64,000 bases of DNA, taken from Algoriphagus aestuariicola. GTDB taxonomy: Bacteria; Bacteroidota; Bacteroidia; Cytophagales; Cyclobacteriaceae. Under the pieces are notes generated by a model. It had not been told where the DNA came from and did not search any database. It saw only the letters and a list, made by a program, of their open reading frames with translations. Of this stretch, positions 44,693-53,150 are shown one piece after another. The stretch spans positions 434,001 to 498,000 of the forward strand of contig NZ_JAFKCW010000001.1 of assembly GCF_017254835.1 (NCBI RefSeq), given 5' to 3'. Numbering within the stretch: position 1 is the stretch's first letter; each line of letters starts with the position of its first letter. Made by a program: the position numbers and the translations under genes.

Positions 44693-44700
44693 TAATTTTG
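44693..44700 (+). promoter_or_regulatory. Candidate -7 element for the CBS-type gene
   Basis: TAATTTTG (44693-44700) matches TAnnTTTG, 22 bases before the ATG at 44723. No clear -33 TTG is present. Confidence 0.45.
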
Positions 44701-44722
44701 GTCTATCCAAATATAACTGACC

Positions 44723-46090
44723 ATGATCTACAATTCCATCATCGATACCATCGGTAATACACCGATGATCCGACTCAATAAACTTGCACAAGACATCCCC
44801 GGTCAGATCTTGGTAAAAGTGGAATACTTCAATCCGGGCAACTCCATGAAAGACCGGATGGCCATCAAGATGGTGGAGGATGCTGAGAAGGCAGGGATTC
44901 TACAGCCAGGAGGCACCATTATCGAGGGTACGAGTGGAAATACCGGGATGGGCCTGGCCTTGGCTGCAGTGGCCAAGGGCTATCGGTGTATCTTCACCAT
45001 GGCAGACAAGCAGTCCAAGGAGAAGATCGACATTTTGAAAGCTGTCGGTGCTGAAGTAGTAGTCTGTCCGACGAATGTCACCCCGGACGATCCAAGATCA
45101 TATTACTCTGTGGCGCGTAAGCTCAATCGTGACATTCCCAATTCATTTTACCCAAACCAGTACGACAACCTGTCCAATTCCTTGGCGCACTACGAGACTA
45201 CCGGTCCCGAAATCTGGAAGGATACCGAGGGGAAAATCACCCATTATGCCGCAGGCGTAGGCACAGGCGGTTCCATGTGCGGGACGGCCAAGTACCTGAA
45301 AGAGCAAAACCCGGCTGTAGTGACCGTGGGAATCGACACCTATGGTTCGGTGTTCAAAAAATATAAGGAAACAGGCATATTCGACGAAAAGGAAATCTAT
45401 CCCTATCTGACTGAAGGTATCGGCGAGGATATTCTACCTAAAAACGTGGATTTTAGCCTGATTGACCATATCATCAAGGTGACCGATAAAGACGCAGCCG
45501 TGATGACTCGTAGGCTTGCCCGAGAGGAAGGCCTTTTTGTGGGATGGTCTTGCGGATCGGCAGTACATGGTGCGTTGGAGTGGGCCAAGGGAAACCTGAA
45601 AGAAGGCGATGTGTTGGTCATCATCCTGCCTGATCACGGCACGCGCTACCTCGGTAAGGTGTACAATGACGAGTGGATGCGCAACCACGGCTTTCTCGAA
45701 GACAAAACCTTCTCCACCGCAAGGGATATCATTGCGCTTCGAAATGGAAACTATCATCTTCTGTCTGTCAACAAAAATGACTCCGTGAAAGAAGCCATCG
45801 CTCTGATGAACGAACGCAGCATCTCCCAAATCCCGGTAATGGAAGGAGATGAAGTAGTCGGATCGCTGACAGACAACAAGCTCCTTTCCAAGATCATCGA
45901 GAATCCCACTTTGAAAGACGGCGCGGTGTCGGAAGTAATGGAAAATTCCATGAAGTTTGTCGCGCTGGACTCCACTCTGGATGTGCTTTCATCCATGGTG
46001 GAAAAGGAAAAGGCCGTGCTTGTGAGGGATAATCTTGATAATATCCACATCATCACCAAGCACGATATTTTGGAGGCGTTTACGAAGTGA
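44723..46090 (+). CDS. Cystathionine beta-synthase-type PLP enzyme with CBS domain pair
   Basis: A 455-residue enzyme. The N-terminal about 330 residues are a type II PLP fold: the Schiff-base lysine is K43 in NSMKDRMA, the substrate loop is GTSGNTG (about 69-75) and the phosphate-binding loop is GTGGS (about 179-183). The C-terminal part holds two CBS motifs (residues about 335-455), which bind adenosyl ligands in relatives. This arrangement is that of cystathionine beta-synthase, the first step of transsulfuration from homocysteine and serine, and also resembles O-acetylserine-dependent relatives. It is a single gene. The family is certain; the exact substrate is inferred. Confidence 0.9.
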   Translation: MIYNSIIDTIGNTPMIRLNKLAQDIPGQILVKVEYFNPGNSMKDRMAIKMVEDAEKAGILQPGGTIIEGTSGNTGMGLALAAVAKGYRCIFTMADKQSKEKIDILKAVGAEVVVCPTNVTPDDPRSYYSVARKLNRDIPNSFYPNQYDNLSNSLAHYETTGPEIWKDTEGKITHYAAGVGTGGSMCGTAKYLKEQNPAVVTVGIDTYGSVFKKYKETGIFDEKEIYPYLTEGIGEDILPKNVDFSLIDHIIKVTDKDAAVMTRRLAREEGLFVGWSCGSAVHGALEWAKGNLKEGDVLVIILPDHGTRYLGKVYNDEWMRNHGFLEDKTFSTARDIIALRNGNYHLLSVNKNDSVKEAIALMNERSISQIPVMEGDEVVGSLTDNKLLSKIIENPTLKDGAVSEVMENSMKFVALDSTLDVLSSMVEKEKAVLVRDNLDNIHIITKHDILEAFTK

Positions 46091-46143
46091 GGGCGCTGGG
46101 AAGTTGGATGTGGGAACGTCTGAGTTTGGCCGTTAATCGCCCT

Positions 46144-46155
46144 GAGCGGAGTCGA
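46144..46155. repeat. Intergenic repeat word GAGCGGAGTCGA, copy 1
   Basis: An exact second copy lies at 51937-51948, also between genes. It is part of a short intergenic repeat. Confidence 0.45.
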
Positions 46156-46316
46156 AGGGTGGTTGTTCGAAATCCCAATAGAGAAAGCTTCGACTTCGCC
46201 CAGCCTGACGCAGGTCTTTCCAGTCATGAGACTCCCGGCCTGCCTGATGCAGCTAGATTCTTATGTTCCAGTAAATCCGCTACTGACTAAATTGCGGATG
46301 ATTTTATTAGAGAATA

Positions 46317-46973
46317 ATGACCCCTATACAGATTCAAAAACTGTTTCAGCAATTCCCCGAGTTTAGTATCCAAGACAGTATCCAAAAAGGCTGGGAATAT
46401 TTCAAGGCCCAGCCGCTCAATTCCCTTGCTTTTACGATGCTGATTTTCAGTATTCAGGCTGTTTCGACATTCTACCTAGATGATTTTAGTCTATTGATTA
46501 GCATCATTGTTTCTCCACCCCTTACCGCAGGATTTTTTCTGATTGCGAACAGGATCAGCAGGGGAGTGGAGGTGCAGTTCTCCCACTTTTTTGAAGGCTT
46601 TTCCTATTGGGGGATCTTGATAGTAACATCCCTTGTTTCGGGGATTTTGACCTTTCTAGGAATTTTGGCACTGGTAATACCGGGAATCTATTTAGCAGTG
46701 GCATTTACCTTCGCAGTACCCTTTGCGCTATACTCGGGGACTGATTTCTGGACTTCGCTTGAATTGAGCCGTAAGTTAATCACGATGAATTGGTGGAAGT
46801 TTTTTGGCTTCATGATTGTGTTGGCAATTTTCAATATTGTGGGTTTGCTGTGCTTTTTGGTAGGAATTCTGGTGACGATTCCAGTAAGCTACTATGCGAT
46901 CTATGCGGTTTTTGAAGAATTGACTCGAGATGCCCTGACCGAAGCAGATGTCACTCATGCGCCACAATCATAG
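46317..46973 (+). CDS. Integral membrane protein, 218 aa
   Basis: It has an N-terminal soluble helix (IQKLFQQFPEFSIQDSIQKGWEYF) and about five hydrophobic segments, including a long C-terminal one (MIVLAIFNIVGLLCFLVGIL). The pattern resembles the family of DUF-type membrane proteins with a stress or lipid role, but no name is certain. The 3' end overlaps the converging plsC gene by 23 bases. Confidence 0.72.
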   Translation: MTPIQIQKLFQQFPEFSIQDSIQKGWEYFKAQPLNSLAFTMLIFSIQAVSTFYLDDFSLLISIIVSPPLTAGFFLIANRISRGVEVQFSHFFEGFSYWGILIVTSLVSGILTFLGILALVIPGIYLAVAFTFAVPFALYSGTDFWTSLELSRKLITMNWWKFFGFMIVLAIFNIVGLLCFLVGILVTIPVSYYAIYAVFEELTRDALTEADVTHAPQS

Positions 46974-47679
46974 CCTCCAGACGATTTCTGCTTTTTTCCA
47001 ACAAATCGTTGACTGCGGTCTCTGACGGAGTGGGAGGGCTGATCGGACTGGAAAAATAGACCCTGACTTTTCCCGGACGCAACAACAGAGATCCCCGCGC
47101 CATGACCTTGTCCGCTCCGAGGATCGCCATGGGCAGGATGGGAACCCCGGTGTCTACGGAAAGGCGAAAGGCTCCTTTCTGAAAGGGGAGGAGGATTTCT
47201 CGGGAATCGTTTCGGGTGCCCTCGGGAGCGACCACCACCGACTTTCCTTGGTTTAGGAAGCAGATCAGTTTTTCCAAACTCACCCGTCTCGATTCCGCAT
47301 CGCCGCGATCAACCCAGACGGCTAATCGACCGATGACCGTACCGAACACGGGGATTTTCGAAAGTTCTTTCTTTCCAATTGCTCTAATTTCTTGGGGGAT
47401 TACCATAGGAATGACTGGGGCATCTACGAATGAGCGATGGTTGAAGATGTAGATGTAAGGTTTGCCAGGGAGAATGTTTTCCCGCCCATGCACCTCATAG
47501 CGTATTCCGGACAGAAATGACCAAATACTTGCCCAAGAGCGTAGGAAGAAAAAGGCGACCTTGTCCCCCCTTTCGCTAACCAATAAAGGGACCAAAACGG
47601 GAAGGGCAAAGGTCAGCATGAGAGCGATGAAGAGAAATGCTGAATAAAGGGTATAAATCCACTGGAAGAACTTGATCAT
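46951..47679 (-). CDS. plsC: 1-acyl-sn-glycerol-3-phosphate acyltransferase (PlsC-like)
   Basis: A 242-residue membrane acyltransferase. The catalytic HX4D motif is NHRSFVD (about 80-86) and the glycerophosphate-binding PEGTRN is present (about 157-162). There are two N-terminal hydrophobic segments. It makes phosphatidic acid from lysophosphatidate, and its length is typical. It converges with and overlaps the membrane protein gene at 46951-46973. A putative promoter and short RNA gene lie divergently at its 5' end (47672-47757). Confidence 0.92.
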   Translation of the reverse strand: MIKFFQWIYTLYSAFLFIALMLTFALPVLVPLLVSERGDKVAFFFLRSWASIWSFLSGIRYEVHGRENILPGKPYIYIFNHRSFVDAPVIPMVIPQEIRAIGKKELSKIPVFGTVIGRLAVWVDRGDAESRRVSLEKLICFLNQGKSVVVAPEGTRNDSREILLPFQKGAFRLSVDTGVPILPMAILGADKVMARGSLLLRPGKVRVYFSSPISPPTPSETAVNDLLEKSRNRLEAMIVAHE

Positions 47680-47700
47680 CCGGAATATTCGTTATTTTTG
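47672..47700 (+). promoter_or_regulatory. Strong Bacteroidota-type promoter for a short transcript
   Basis: TTG (47672-47674), an 18-base spacer and a perfect TATTTTTG (47693-47700) form a good -33/-7 pair. It points to the right, away from plsC, and overlaps the plsC start. Confidence 0.55.
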
Positions 47701-47705
47701 GGTTC

Positions 47706-47757
47706 GTAATTATCCTTTAACTCTTTGCTTGCAGGTCCCGCTTTGGCGGGACTTTTT
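47706..47757 (+). ncRNA. Putative small RNA or attenuated transcript of about 50 nt
   Basis: After the promoter at 47672-47700 there is no ORF. A terminator with a perfect 7-bp stem (47735-47741 with 47746-47752), a TTTG loop and a T run follows. There is no plus-strand gene for this terminator to serve, so a short RNA of about 50 bases is suggested. It should be compared with Rfam Bacteroidota motifs such as Flavo-1. Confidence 0.35.
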
Positions 47758-47800
47758 AATTTCTGCCAAGCCAGGGCTCTCGAAAAGGAGCGTGGTAGAT

Positions 47801-49597
47801 TTAGTCAACCCGAATTGGTTTCGTTTTTTCGGATATTCCGTTTTCACTGAATGATTCGATGGTAAAATAATAGGGTGTATCGCGGTCGAAGTTTCTCATA
47901 AAAAGGGAGCTTTCTCCATAGATCTGCCAAGAATGGTAAAGCTTGTCCGGGGCAATTCCCCAGCGGATATTGTAGCCTTGGGCACCGTCTACTGGCTTCC
48001 ATTTGAGCGAAGCGTCTCGGCGATCAGTCTGCCTTTCAACTTCAAATCCTTTGACCAATTCTGGCTTTTTCCCCATGCCAAGTCCGAAGACCCGAATCTC
48101 AGACAAGGCCAGGTTAGCGCCGGGAACATTCACATTGCTGTAGCGGACATACTTAGCGGTCACGGGTTTTGCTAGAGTCAAGTAGGCGTTGGGTGCATCT
48201 TTGTAGCTGTTGGTGCGATCTACTATGGTTTGCCAGTTTTGACCATCCATAGAAGCTTCCAAAGCAAAACGATGGCGCAATCCCTCAACTCGGGTATAGA
48301 TTCCACTTTCTTGGTCATGGAAGTTTAGCTGGATTGCGTAGATCTTTCCGGGAGCAAGCATCTCTATTTCCACCCATTGTGCATCGTCATTGGCTTCGGC
48401 TACCCAGAATGACTTCGGGCTTTCATCCGTCAGGACCTTAGAGGTGATTTGCCCCGCGTCGTTTTTCACGAGGGGCATTTCCGTGATCTCAAACTGGTCA
48501 TCGGTCGTCGTGCTTTTCCGAACCTGCATTTTGGAAGTAGACACGGTGGTTTTACCCAGGTAGGAAAGCAGCATCCAGCCGGTATGTTGACCTGCCTTGT
48601 CAGGGTGGCTTGGCGCGAAGCGGGGATAATCGCCATAATGGGTGTCGGTGTACATCAAGCCATCTTCGTCAAAGTAGGCTGGAAACATGCAGAGGCGCCG
48701 TTCCCAGTGGGAATTTGAAGCCAAGGCCATGGTCGCAAAATGCCAGTATTGTCCATTCGTCTGCTTCACAGTCATGCCGTGGCCAGCCCCCGTACTGAAT
48801 CCGCCAGGTTTGAAGGACATGGGGTTGTTTTTCATATAGGTAAATGGCCCGAGTGGCGTTTCTCCGACATAAACTCCATCTCCATAGACATTGAATTGGG
48901 TGCCGGGAGCAGCATACTGGAGGTAATATTTACCGTTGTGCTTGATCATGGCAGCGCCCTCCATGTAGCCTTCCTTCAGGGTAGGGTGGAAGTTGTTTTC
49001 CCCAAAACGTTCCCAACCGTGGAGTTCTTCGTCTAGATTGATAAGCTCGGCTTTCACGCCGGTTTCCAGCATGCGATCGTCTCTATTCAGTTCTTTTACC
49101 TGAATGGGGTAGACGTTGGAGGATCCCCAATAGAGATAGGTTTTTCCATCGTCGTCGATGAAGAGGTCGGAATCCTGGATATTGTTGGTGATGGAGGCTG
49201 TGGGAGTCCATTTGCCACTTTTGGGATCATCGGTATAAAGGATGCTGCCATAGCCTGCCGGATCCCCCGCGAAGTAGACCAAAGAGTCTTTGTAATTGAA
49301 GGCGGTCGGCGCATTGCTCCCTTCAAAAAACCATTGCTGGGGTTTGATGAAAGTCCAGTCCACCAAATCTTTGGAGTGCCAATAGCCAAAAGACCGAGTG
49401 ACGAAGAGGTGGTATTCGCCCCGGAACTCCACCACCGCAGGATCTGCACCCGAGCGATAGGAGATGTTTCGGGCGGAGTTGTACACCATATAGGTATAGT
49501 CTATGTCCAGGGGATTGACGTAGGTTTTTGGGACGATTTCTTGGGCACTCAAAGAAGCGCTCGCCAGAAAAAAGAGGATTATCGCCTTAAGTTTCAT
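47801..49597 (-). CDS. Secreted GH43-type glycoside hydrolase with discoidin-like and Fn3-like domains, 598 aa
   Basis: Signal peptide (IILFFLASASLSAQ), then a five-bladed propeller catalytic domain (about 30-330). The likely catalytic residues are D52 in GADPAVV, D144 in the IQDSDLF segment and E213 in YMEGAAM. A discoidin/F5-8C-like domain (about 360-505; DESPKSFWVAEANDDAQWVEIE) and a fibronectin III-like end (DASLKWKPVDGAQGYNIRW) follow and probably bind carbohydrate. GH43 enzymes release arabinose or xylose from plant polysaccharides; which one cannot be told. No SusC/SusD genes are adjacent, so it is not part of a typical PUL. The gene is single. Confidence 0.9.
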   Translation of the reverse strand: MKLKAIILFFLASASLSAQEIVPKTYVNPLDIDYTYMVYNSARNISYRSGADPAVVEFRGEYHLFVTRSFGYWHSKDLVDWTFIKPQQWFFEGSNAPTAFNYKDSLVYFAGDPAGYGSILYTDDPKSGKWTPTASITNNIQDSDLFIDDDGKTYLYWGSSNVYPIQVKELNRDDRMLETGVKAELINLDEELHGWERFGENNFHPTLKEGYMEGAAMIKHNGKYYLQYAAPGTQFNVYGDGVYVGETPLGPFTYMKNNPMSFKPGGFSTGAGHGMTVKQTNGQYWHFATMALASNSHWERRLCMFPAYFDEDGLMYTDTHYGDYPRFAPSHPDKAGQHTGWMLLSYLGKTTVSTSKMQVRKSTTTDDQFEITEMPLVKNDAGQITSKVLTDESPKSFWVAEANDDAQWVEIEMLAPGKIYAIQLNFHDQESGIYTRVEGLRHRFALEASMDGQNWQTIVDRTNSYKDAPNAYLTLAKPVTAKYVRYSNVNVPGANLALSEIRVFGLGMGKKPELVKGFEVERQTDRRDASLKWKPVDGAQGYNIRWGIAPDKLYHSWQIYGESSLFMRNFDRDTPYYFTIESFSENGISEKTKPIRVD

Positions 49598-49842
49598 GGG
49601 TTCTAATTGGGTTTATGCGACTTCGGAAAGATCCGATCAATCTGAGGCGTCTTTCTCGGATTAAATAAGGATGCAAATTTAAAGATCTAAGGTTTGGGAT
49701 GCGGGAAATTTTGAAGGTTTGAATCTCCGTTGGAAAAGAATCGTCACTTAATGTTCCTTTTTGGAGGATATTCAATCGTGAACGTGCCTTAGGGTGAAGG
49801 AGAAAGCTTTGAATATTTTCTCGCGTAGTCGGATAAAATTCC

Positions 49843-49850
49843 TACCTTTG
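49843..49850 (+). promoter_or_regulatory. -7 element of the rpsA promoter
   Basis: TACCTTTG (49843-49850) matches TAnnTTTG exactly and matches the -7 of the act promoter. No obvious -33 TTG is found at 19-21 bases upstream. It sets a leader of about 105 bases before the start codon at 49962. Confidence 0.6.
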
Positions 49851-49854
49851 CAGT

Positions 49855-49952
49855 CCGTTCGGGTGAGCGGCGTACTTTGGAGTGTCCAAGGTGCTGATTT
49901 CTAACCACAAAACTTCAGTCCAATGACTCTAGGACTGAGGCTAATCAGAGTC
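49855..49952 (+). promoter_or_regulatory. Structured rpsA leader, with possible pseudoknot
   Basis: Two hairpins (CCGTTC with GAGCGG at 49855-49870; CTTTGGA with TCCAAGG at 49875-49891) precede a third with stem TCAGTCC (49915-49921) and GGACTGA (49932-49938). In the loop of this third hairpin the bases GACTCT (49925-49930) pair exactly with AGAGTC (49947-49952). This would form an H-type pseudoknot ending 9 bases before the start codon. It may be the site where excess S1 represses its own translation; this is inference. Confidence 0.45.
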
Positions 49953-49961
49953 AAAACAACT

Positions 49962-51737
49962 ATGTCTAGTACAAAAGAATTCGACTGGGACGCGTTCGAC
50001 ACCAAAGGTTTCGGCGAAGGTTACTCCAAAGACCAAAGAGCTCAAATGGAGGCCATGTATGCCGGTACCTTGAACGAAATCACTGAAAAAGAGGTGATCA
50101 AAGGTGTGGTAGTAGGAGTAAACGACAAGGATGTAATCATCAACATCGGCTTCAAGTCAGACGGTCTCGTGCCTCTTTCTGAATTCCGTGACGTAGCAGG
50201 TATCAAGCCAGGCGACGAAGTTGAGGTATTCATCGAAGAGCAGGAAAATGCTTTGGGTCAGTTGATCCTTTCCCGCAAAAAAGCCAAGATCGTTCGCGCT
50301 TGGCAGGACATTGAGAGCGCTCTTGAAAATGACAGCGTAATCGAAGGTCTTGTGAAGAGAAGAACTAAAGGTGGTCTGATCGTGGATATCTACGGTGTAG
50401 AAGCCTTCTTGCCAGGTTCTCAAATCGACGTGAAGCCTATCAGGGATTTCGACATCTATGTAGGTAAGAAGATGGAAGTGAAAGTGGTGAAGATCAACCA
50501 CGCTAACGATAACGTAGTAGTTTCTCACAAAGTCCTCATCGAGAAGGATTTGGAGAAGCAAAAAGCAGAGATCCTCAACAACCTGGAAAAAGGCCAAGTA
50601 CTGGAGGGTGTGATCAAGAACATGACCAACTTCGGTGTATTCATCGACTTGGGTGGTGTAGACGGTCTCCTTCACATTACAGATATCTCTTGGGGTCGTA
50701 TCAACCATCCAGAAGAGGTATTGCAGCTTGACCAGAAAGTTCAGATCGTTGTTCTTGACTTCGATGACGATAAGAGAAGAATTTCTTTGGGTATGAAGCA
50801 GTTGACTGCCCATCCTTGGGATTCTTTGGCTTCTAGCCTTGAAATCGGCTCAAGAGTACAAGGCAAGATCGTAAACGTAGCAGACTACGGTGCGTTCCTT
50901 GAATTGGCTCCTGGAGTAGAAGGTTTGATCCACGTATCCGAAATGAGCTGGTCTCAGCACTTGAGAAACCCAGCTGACTTCGTGAAAGTAGGTGATGAAA
51001 TCGAAGCAGTAGTATTGACTTTGGACAAGGATGATCGTAAGATGTCTTTGGGAATCAAGCAATTGACTGAAGACCCTTGGACTAAGCAAGACATGGTGAC
51101 CAAGTACGCGGTAGGCACCAAGCACAAAGGTGTGGTAAGAAACCTGACCAACTTCGGTCTTTTCCTTGAATTGGAAGAGGGTATCGACGGATTGGTTCAC
51201 GTATCTGACCTTTCTTGGACTAAGAAAATCAAGCATCCATCTGAATTTGTAAAAGTTGGAGATGAGCTTGACGTAGCGGTACTTGAACTGGATGTGGACA
51301 ACAGGAGACTTGCTTTGGGCCACAAGCAGCTGGAAGAAAACCCTTGGGATACTTTCGAGACTGTGTTCCCAGTAGGATCTATCCACAAGTGTACTGTCAA
51401 CTCCAAGAATGACAAAGGTGCTGTTCTTGAGCTTCCTTACGGTCTGGAAGGTTTTGCTACCTCCAAAAACTTGGAGAAAGAAGACGGTTCCCAAGTAGAA
51501 GTAGGCGAAGCTTTGGACTTCAAAGTGACCGAATTCTCCAAGGATGACAAGAGAATTGTTCTTTCTCACACTGCTACTTTCAGAGAAGAAGCAAAAGCTC
51601 CTAAGAAAGCTGCTGCTGCTCCAGGTGGTAAGAAGAAAGAAGATGCAGTAGAGATGCCTGCTCAAGCTGAGAAATCAACTTTGGGTGACATCGACGCTCT
51701 TGCTGAATTGAAAGAGAAAATGGAAGGCAAGAAGTAA
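49962..51737 (+). CDS. rpsA: 30S ribosomal protein S1
   Basis: A 591-residue protein made of five to six S1 (OB-fold) RNA-binding repeats, each with the pattern GxVxxxxxFGxFxxLxxGxxGLxHxSDxSW. The start is placed at ATG 49962 (SSTKEFDWDAFDTKG); a longer frame to 49923 begins in the leader hairpin and is unlikely. The C-terminal 40 residues are Lys/Ala/Glu-rich. S1 binds mRNA during initiation, which is especially relevant in this phylum because Shine-Dalgarno sites are rare. It has its own promoter, structured leader and terminator (51791-51821). Codon use is strongly biased as expected for a highly expressed gene. Confidence 0.97.
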   Translation: MSSTKEFDWDAFDTKGFGEGYSKDQRAQMEAMYAGTLNEITEKEVIKGVVVGVNDKDVIINIGFKSDGLVPLSEFRDVAGIKPGDEVEVFIEEQENALGQLILSRKKAKIVRAWQDIESALENDSVIEGLVKRRTKGGLIVDIYGVEAFLPGSQIDVKPIRDFDIYVGKKMEVKVVKINHANDNVVVSHKVLIEKDLEKQKAEILNNLEKGQVLEGVIKNMTNFGVFIDLGGVDGLLHITDISWGRINHPEEVLQLDQKVQIVVLDFDDDKRRISLGMKQLTAHPWDSLASSLEIGSRVQGKIVNVADYGAFLELAPGVEGLIHVSEMSWSQHLRNPADFVKVGDEIEAVVLTLDKDDRKMSLGIKQLTEDPWTKQDMVTKYAVGTKHKGVVRNLTNFGLFLELEEGIDGLVHVSDLSWTKKIKHPSEFVKVGDELDVAVLELDVDNRRLALGHKQLEENPWDTFETVFPVGSIHKCTVNSKNDKGAVLELPYGLEGFATSKNLEKEDGSQVEVGEALDFKVTEFSKDDKRIVLSHTATFREEAKAPKKAAAAPGGKKKEDAVEMPAQAEKSTLGDIDALAELKEKMEGKK

Positions 51738-51790
51738 GAAGCTAGATTTGAGATACAAGAATCTAGACTAATTACTCTTATTGATATGGA

Positions 51791-51821
51791 AAACGCCGGC
51801 TGCAAAGTCGGCGTTTTTTTT
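51791..51821 (+). terminator. Terminator of rpsA
   Basis: A perfect 8-bp stem (51791-51798 with 51809-51816) followed by a run of T. Confidence 0.92.
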
Positions 51822-51936
51822 ACGCGAACTCTCCAAGGGCTTTTCACCCATTAGACAGTTTTTAAAATAGGAATTCTAATTGAAGATTGCTTCACGGCGT
51901 TCTCAATGAGGTTTGCATCGGAATCTGTGTCGGTCC

Positions 51937-51948
51937 GAGCGGAGTCGA
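51937..51948. repeat. Intergenic repeat word GAGCGGAGTCGA, copy 2
   Basis: Exact match to 46144-46155. The region 51822-52079 around it holds no supported gene; a 71-codon ORF on the minus strand (51851-52066) has no protein-like features. Confidence 0.45.
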
Positions 51949-52079
51949 GGACTCTTCCGGCTATCCCTTTCTTCAAATAGCTTGATTTTATGAAAGCTGC
52001 ATAGCTATCAAAAGGCATTGTAGCATTTTCCCTTTGTATTTCGTTCAGGCATATATATTTTACCAACTAAAGCTTAGTT

Positions 52080-52670
52080 ATGAAAACAGGTGTTTTGTTA
52101 GTTTTTCTTTTGCTGTGCGGAGTGTCAGTTTTTGCCCAGAGCGGCCTGGAGGTGAGAGGATATTTTGGGGTTTCAAGTACCCTTTTAGGGCCAAAAGCTG
52201 GTGTGGTGGGAGCAGGCTCTTCGGAAATGGATGGATTCAGGGAATTTGGCGTGATGCTTTCCAAAGGGATCGGTAGAAAGTTTCGAGTAAATGGAGGGTT
52301 AAGTTACTCTTACGGTAAGGTGGAATTCCAGTGCGATTTATGCAACCTGCCAGATTTACCCTATCCTTACAATCAGGATTTCCGAATGCTTTCCATTCCA
52401 TTATATGCAGAATATGAGTTGACTAAATTCCTTTTTGTTGCAGGTGGTCCTCTCTTGGATTTTCAACATTCAGAAAGCAATAATTTTGACGACCAAAGTG
52501 GCGTAGGCTACTTAGTTGGCTTAGGCGGTAAAGTACGTGCGGAGAAGTTTACTTTTTCACTGTTTCCCAATTACAAGCGGCACGGAGTCATTCCTTTTGA
52601 GAACAATGGAGAGGCAAAAGATATTCTACAGGAGTTAGGAGTTCAAGCTGGGGTGGGATATCGGTTTTAG
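52080..52670 (+). CDS. Outer-membrane beta-barrel protein, 196 aa
   Basis: Signal peptide (LLVFLLLCGVSVFAQ) and a C-terminal barrel-like pattern of alternating strands ending in aromatic residues, with the final residue Phe (QAGVGYRF). Two cysteines in CDLCNLPDLPY (about 83-93) suggest a disulfide. It resembles small porin-family proteins with about eight strands. A lipoprotein gene follows 68 bases later. Function unknown. Confidence 0.82.
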   Translation: MKTGVLLVFLLLCGVSVFAQSGLEVRGYFGVSSTLLGPKAGVVGAGSSEMDGFREFGVMLSKGIGRKFRVNGGLSYSYGKVEFQCDLCNLPDLPYPYNQDFRMLSIPLYAEYELTKFLFVAGGPLLDFQHSESNNFDDQSGVGYLVGLGGKVRAEKFTFSLFPNYKRHGVIPFENNGEAKDILQELGVQAGVGYRF

Positions 52671-52738
52671 GAATTAATCAGTCTCAGTCTGCGGTTAAAA
52701 GGGGATACGGCCTATTCTTTCAATCAGAACCTCTTCCT

Positions 52739-53140
52739 ATGAAATACATTTGGATTCTAGTATTGGTTATTTTTTCTTCATGCAATAGAGAAGATGATCA
52801 ACCTTTTGAGCTGACTGCCGAGGGACTAATTGGAACTTGGGAGCACTATCAGTCTCAGGGCAACACTGGCGGGGGTGACTATTGGACGCCCTACGAGGCT
52901 TCCGGCCGGACGATTACCTTTTTCCCAGACGGAAAGTTTAGCGCTGTCGACTATTTCGGTTGTACTGAAGGTGAGTTCACTGTCGCGGATAAAAGTGTTA
53001 CTTTTTTCTTTGATTGTGAAGAGGAAATGCCTGACCTGACTTACGCTTTGGGGACAAAAGAAAGCGACCTGGTTCTATCTCCAATCGCACCCTACATTTG
53101 TATTGAAGGGTGTTCATATATTTTCAAAAAGATTGAATAA
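52739..53140 (+). CDS. Lipocalin-like lipoprotein, 133 aa
   Basis: A short lipoprotein signal (MKYIWILVLVIFSSC) gives a lipidated Cys at residue 15. The mature part starts with LTAEGLIGTWEHYQS, the typical start of lipocalin-like domains in Bacteroidota, and goes on with short beta strands and four further cysteines (FGCTEGEF, FFDCEEE, YICIEGCSY) that may form disulfides. The gene converges on the second Mo-hydroxylase operon. Ligand unknown. Confidence 0.75.
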   Translation: MKYIWILVLVIFSSCNREDDQPFELTAEGLIGTWEHYQSQGNTGGGDYWTPYEASGRTITFFPDGKFSAVDYFGCTEGEFTVADKSVTFFFDCEEEMPDLTYALGTKESDLVLSPIAPYICIEGCSYIFKKIE

Positions 53141-53150
53141 GCGGCTTTGA

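Noticed and set aside
51851-52066. 71-codon ORF on the minus strand
   Set aside because: It overlaps a repeat word and has no recognisable features.
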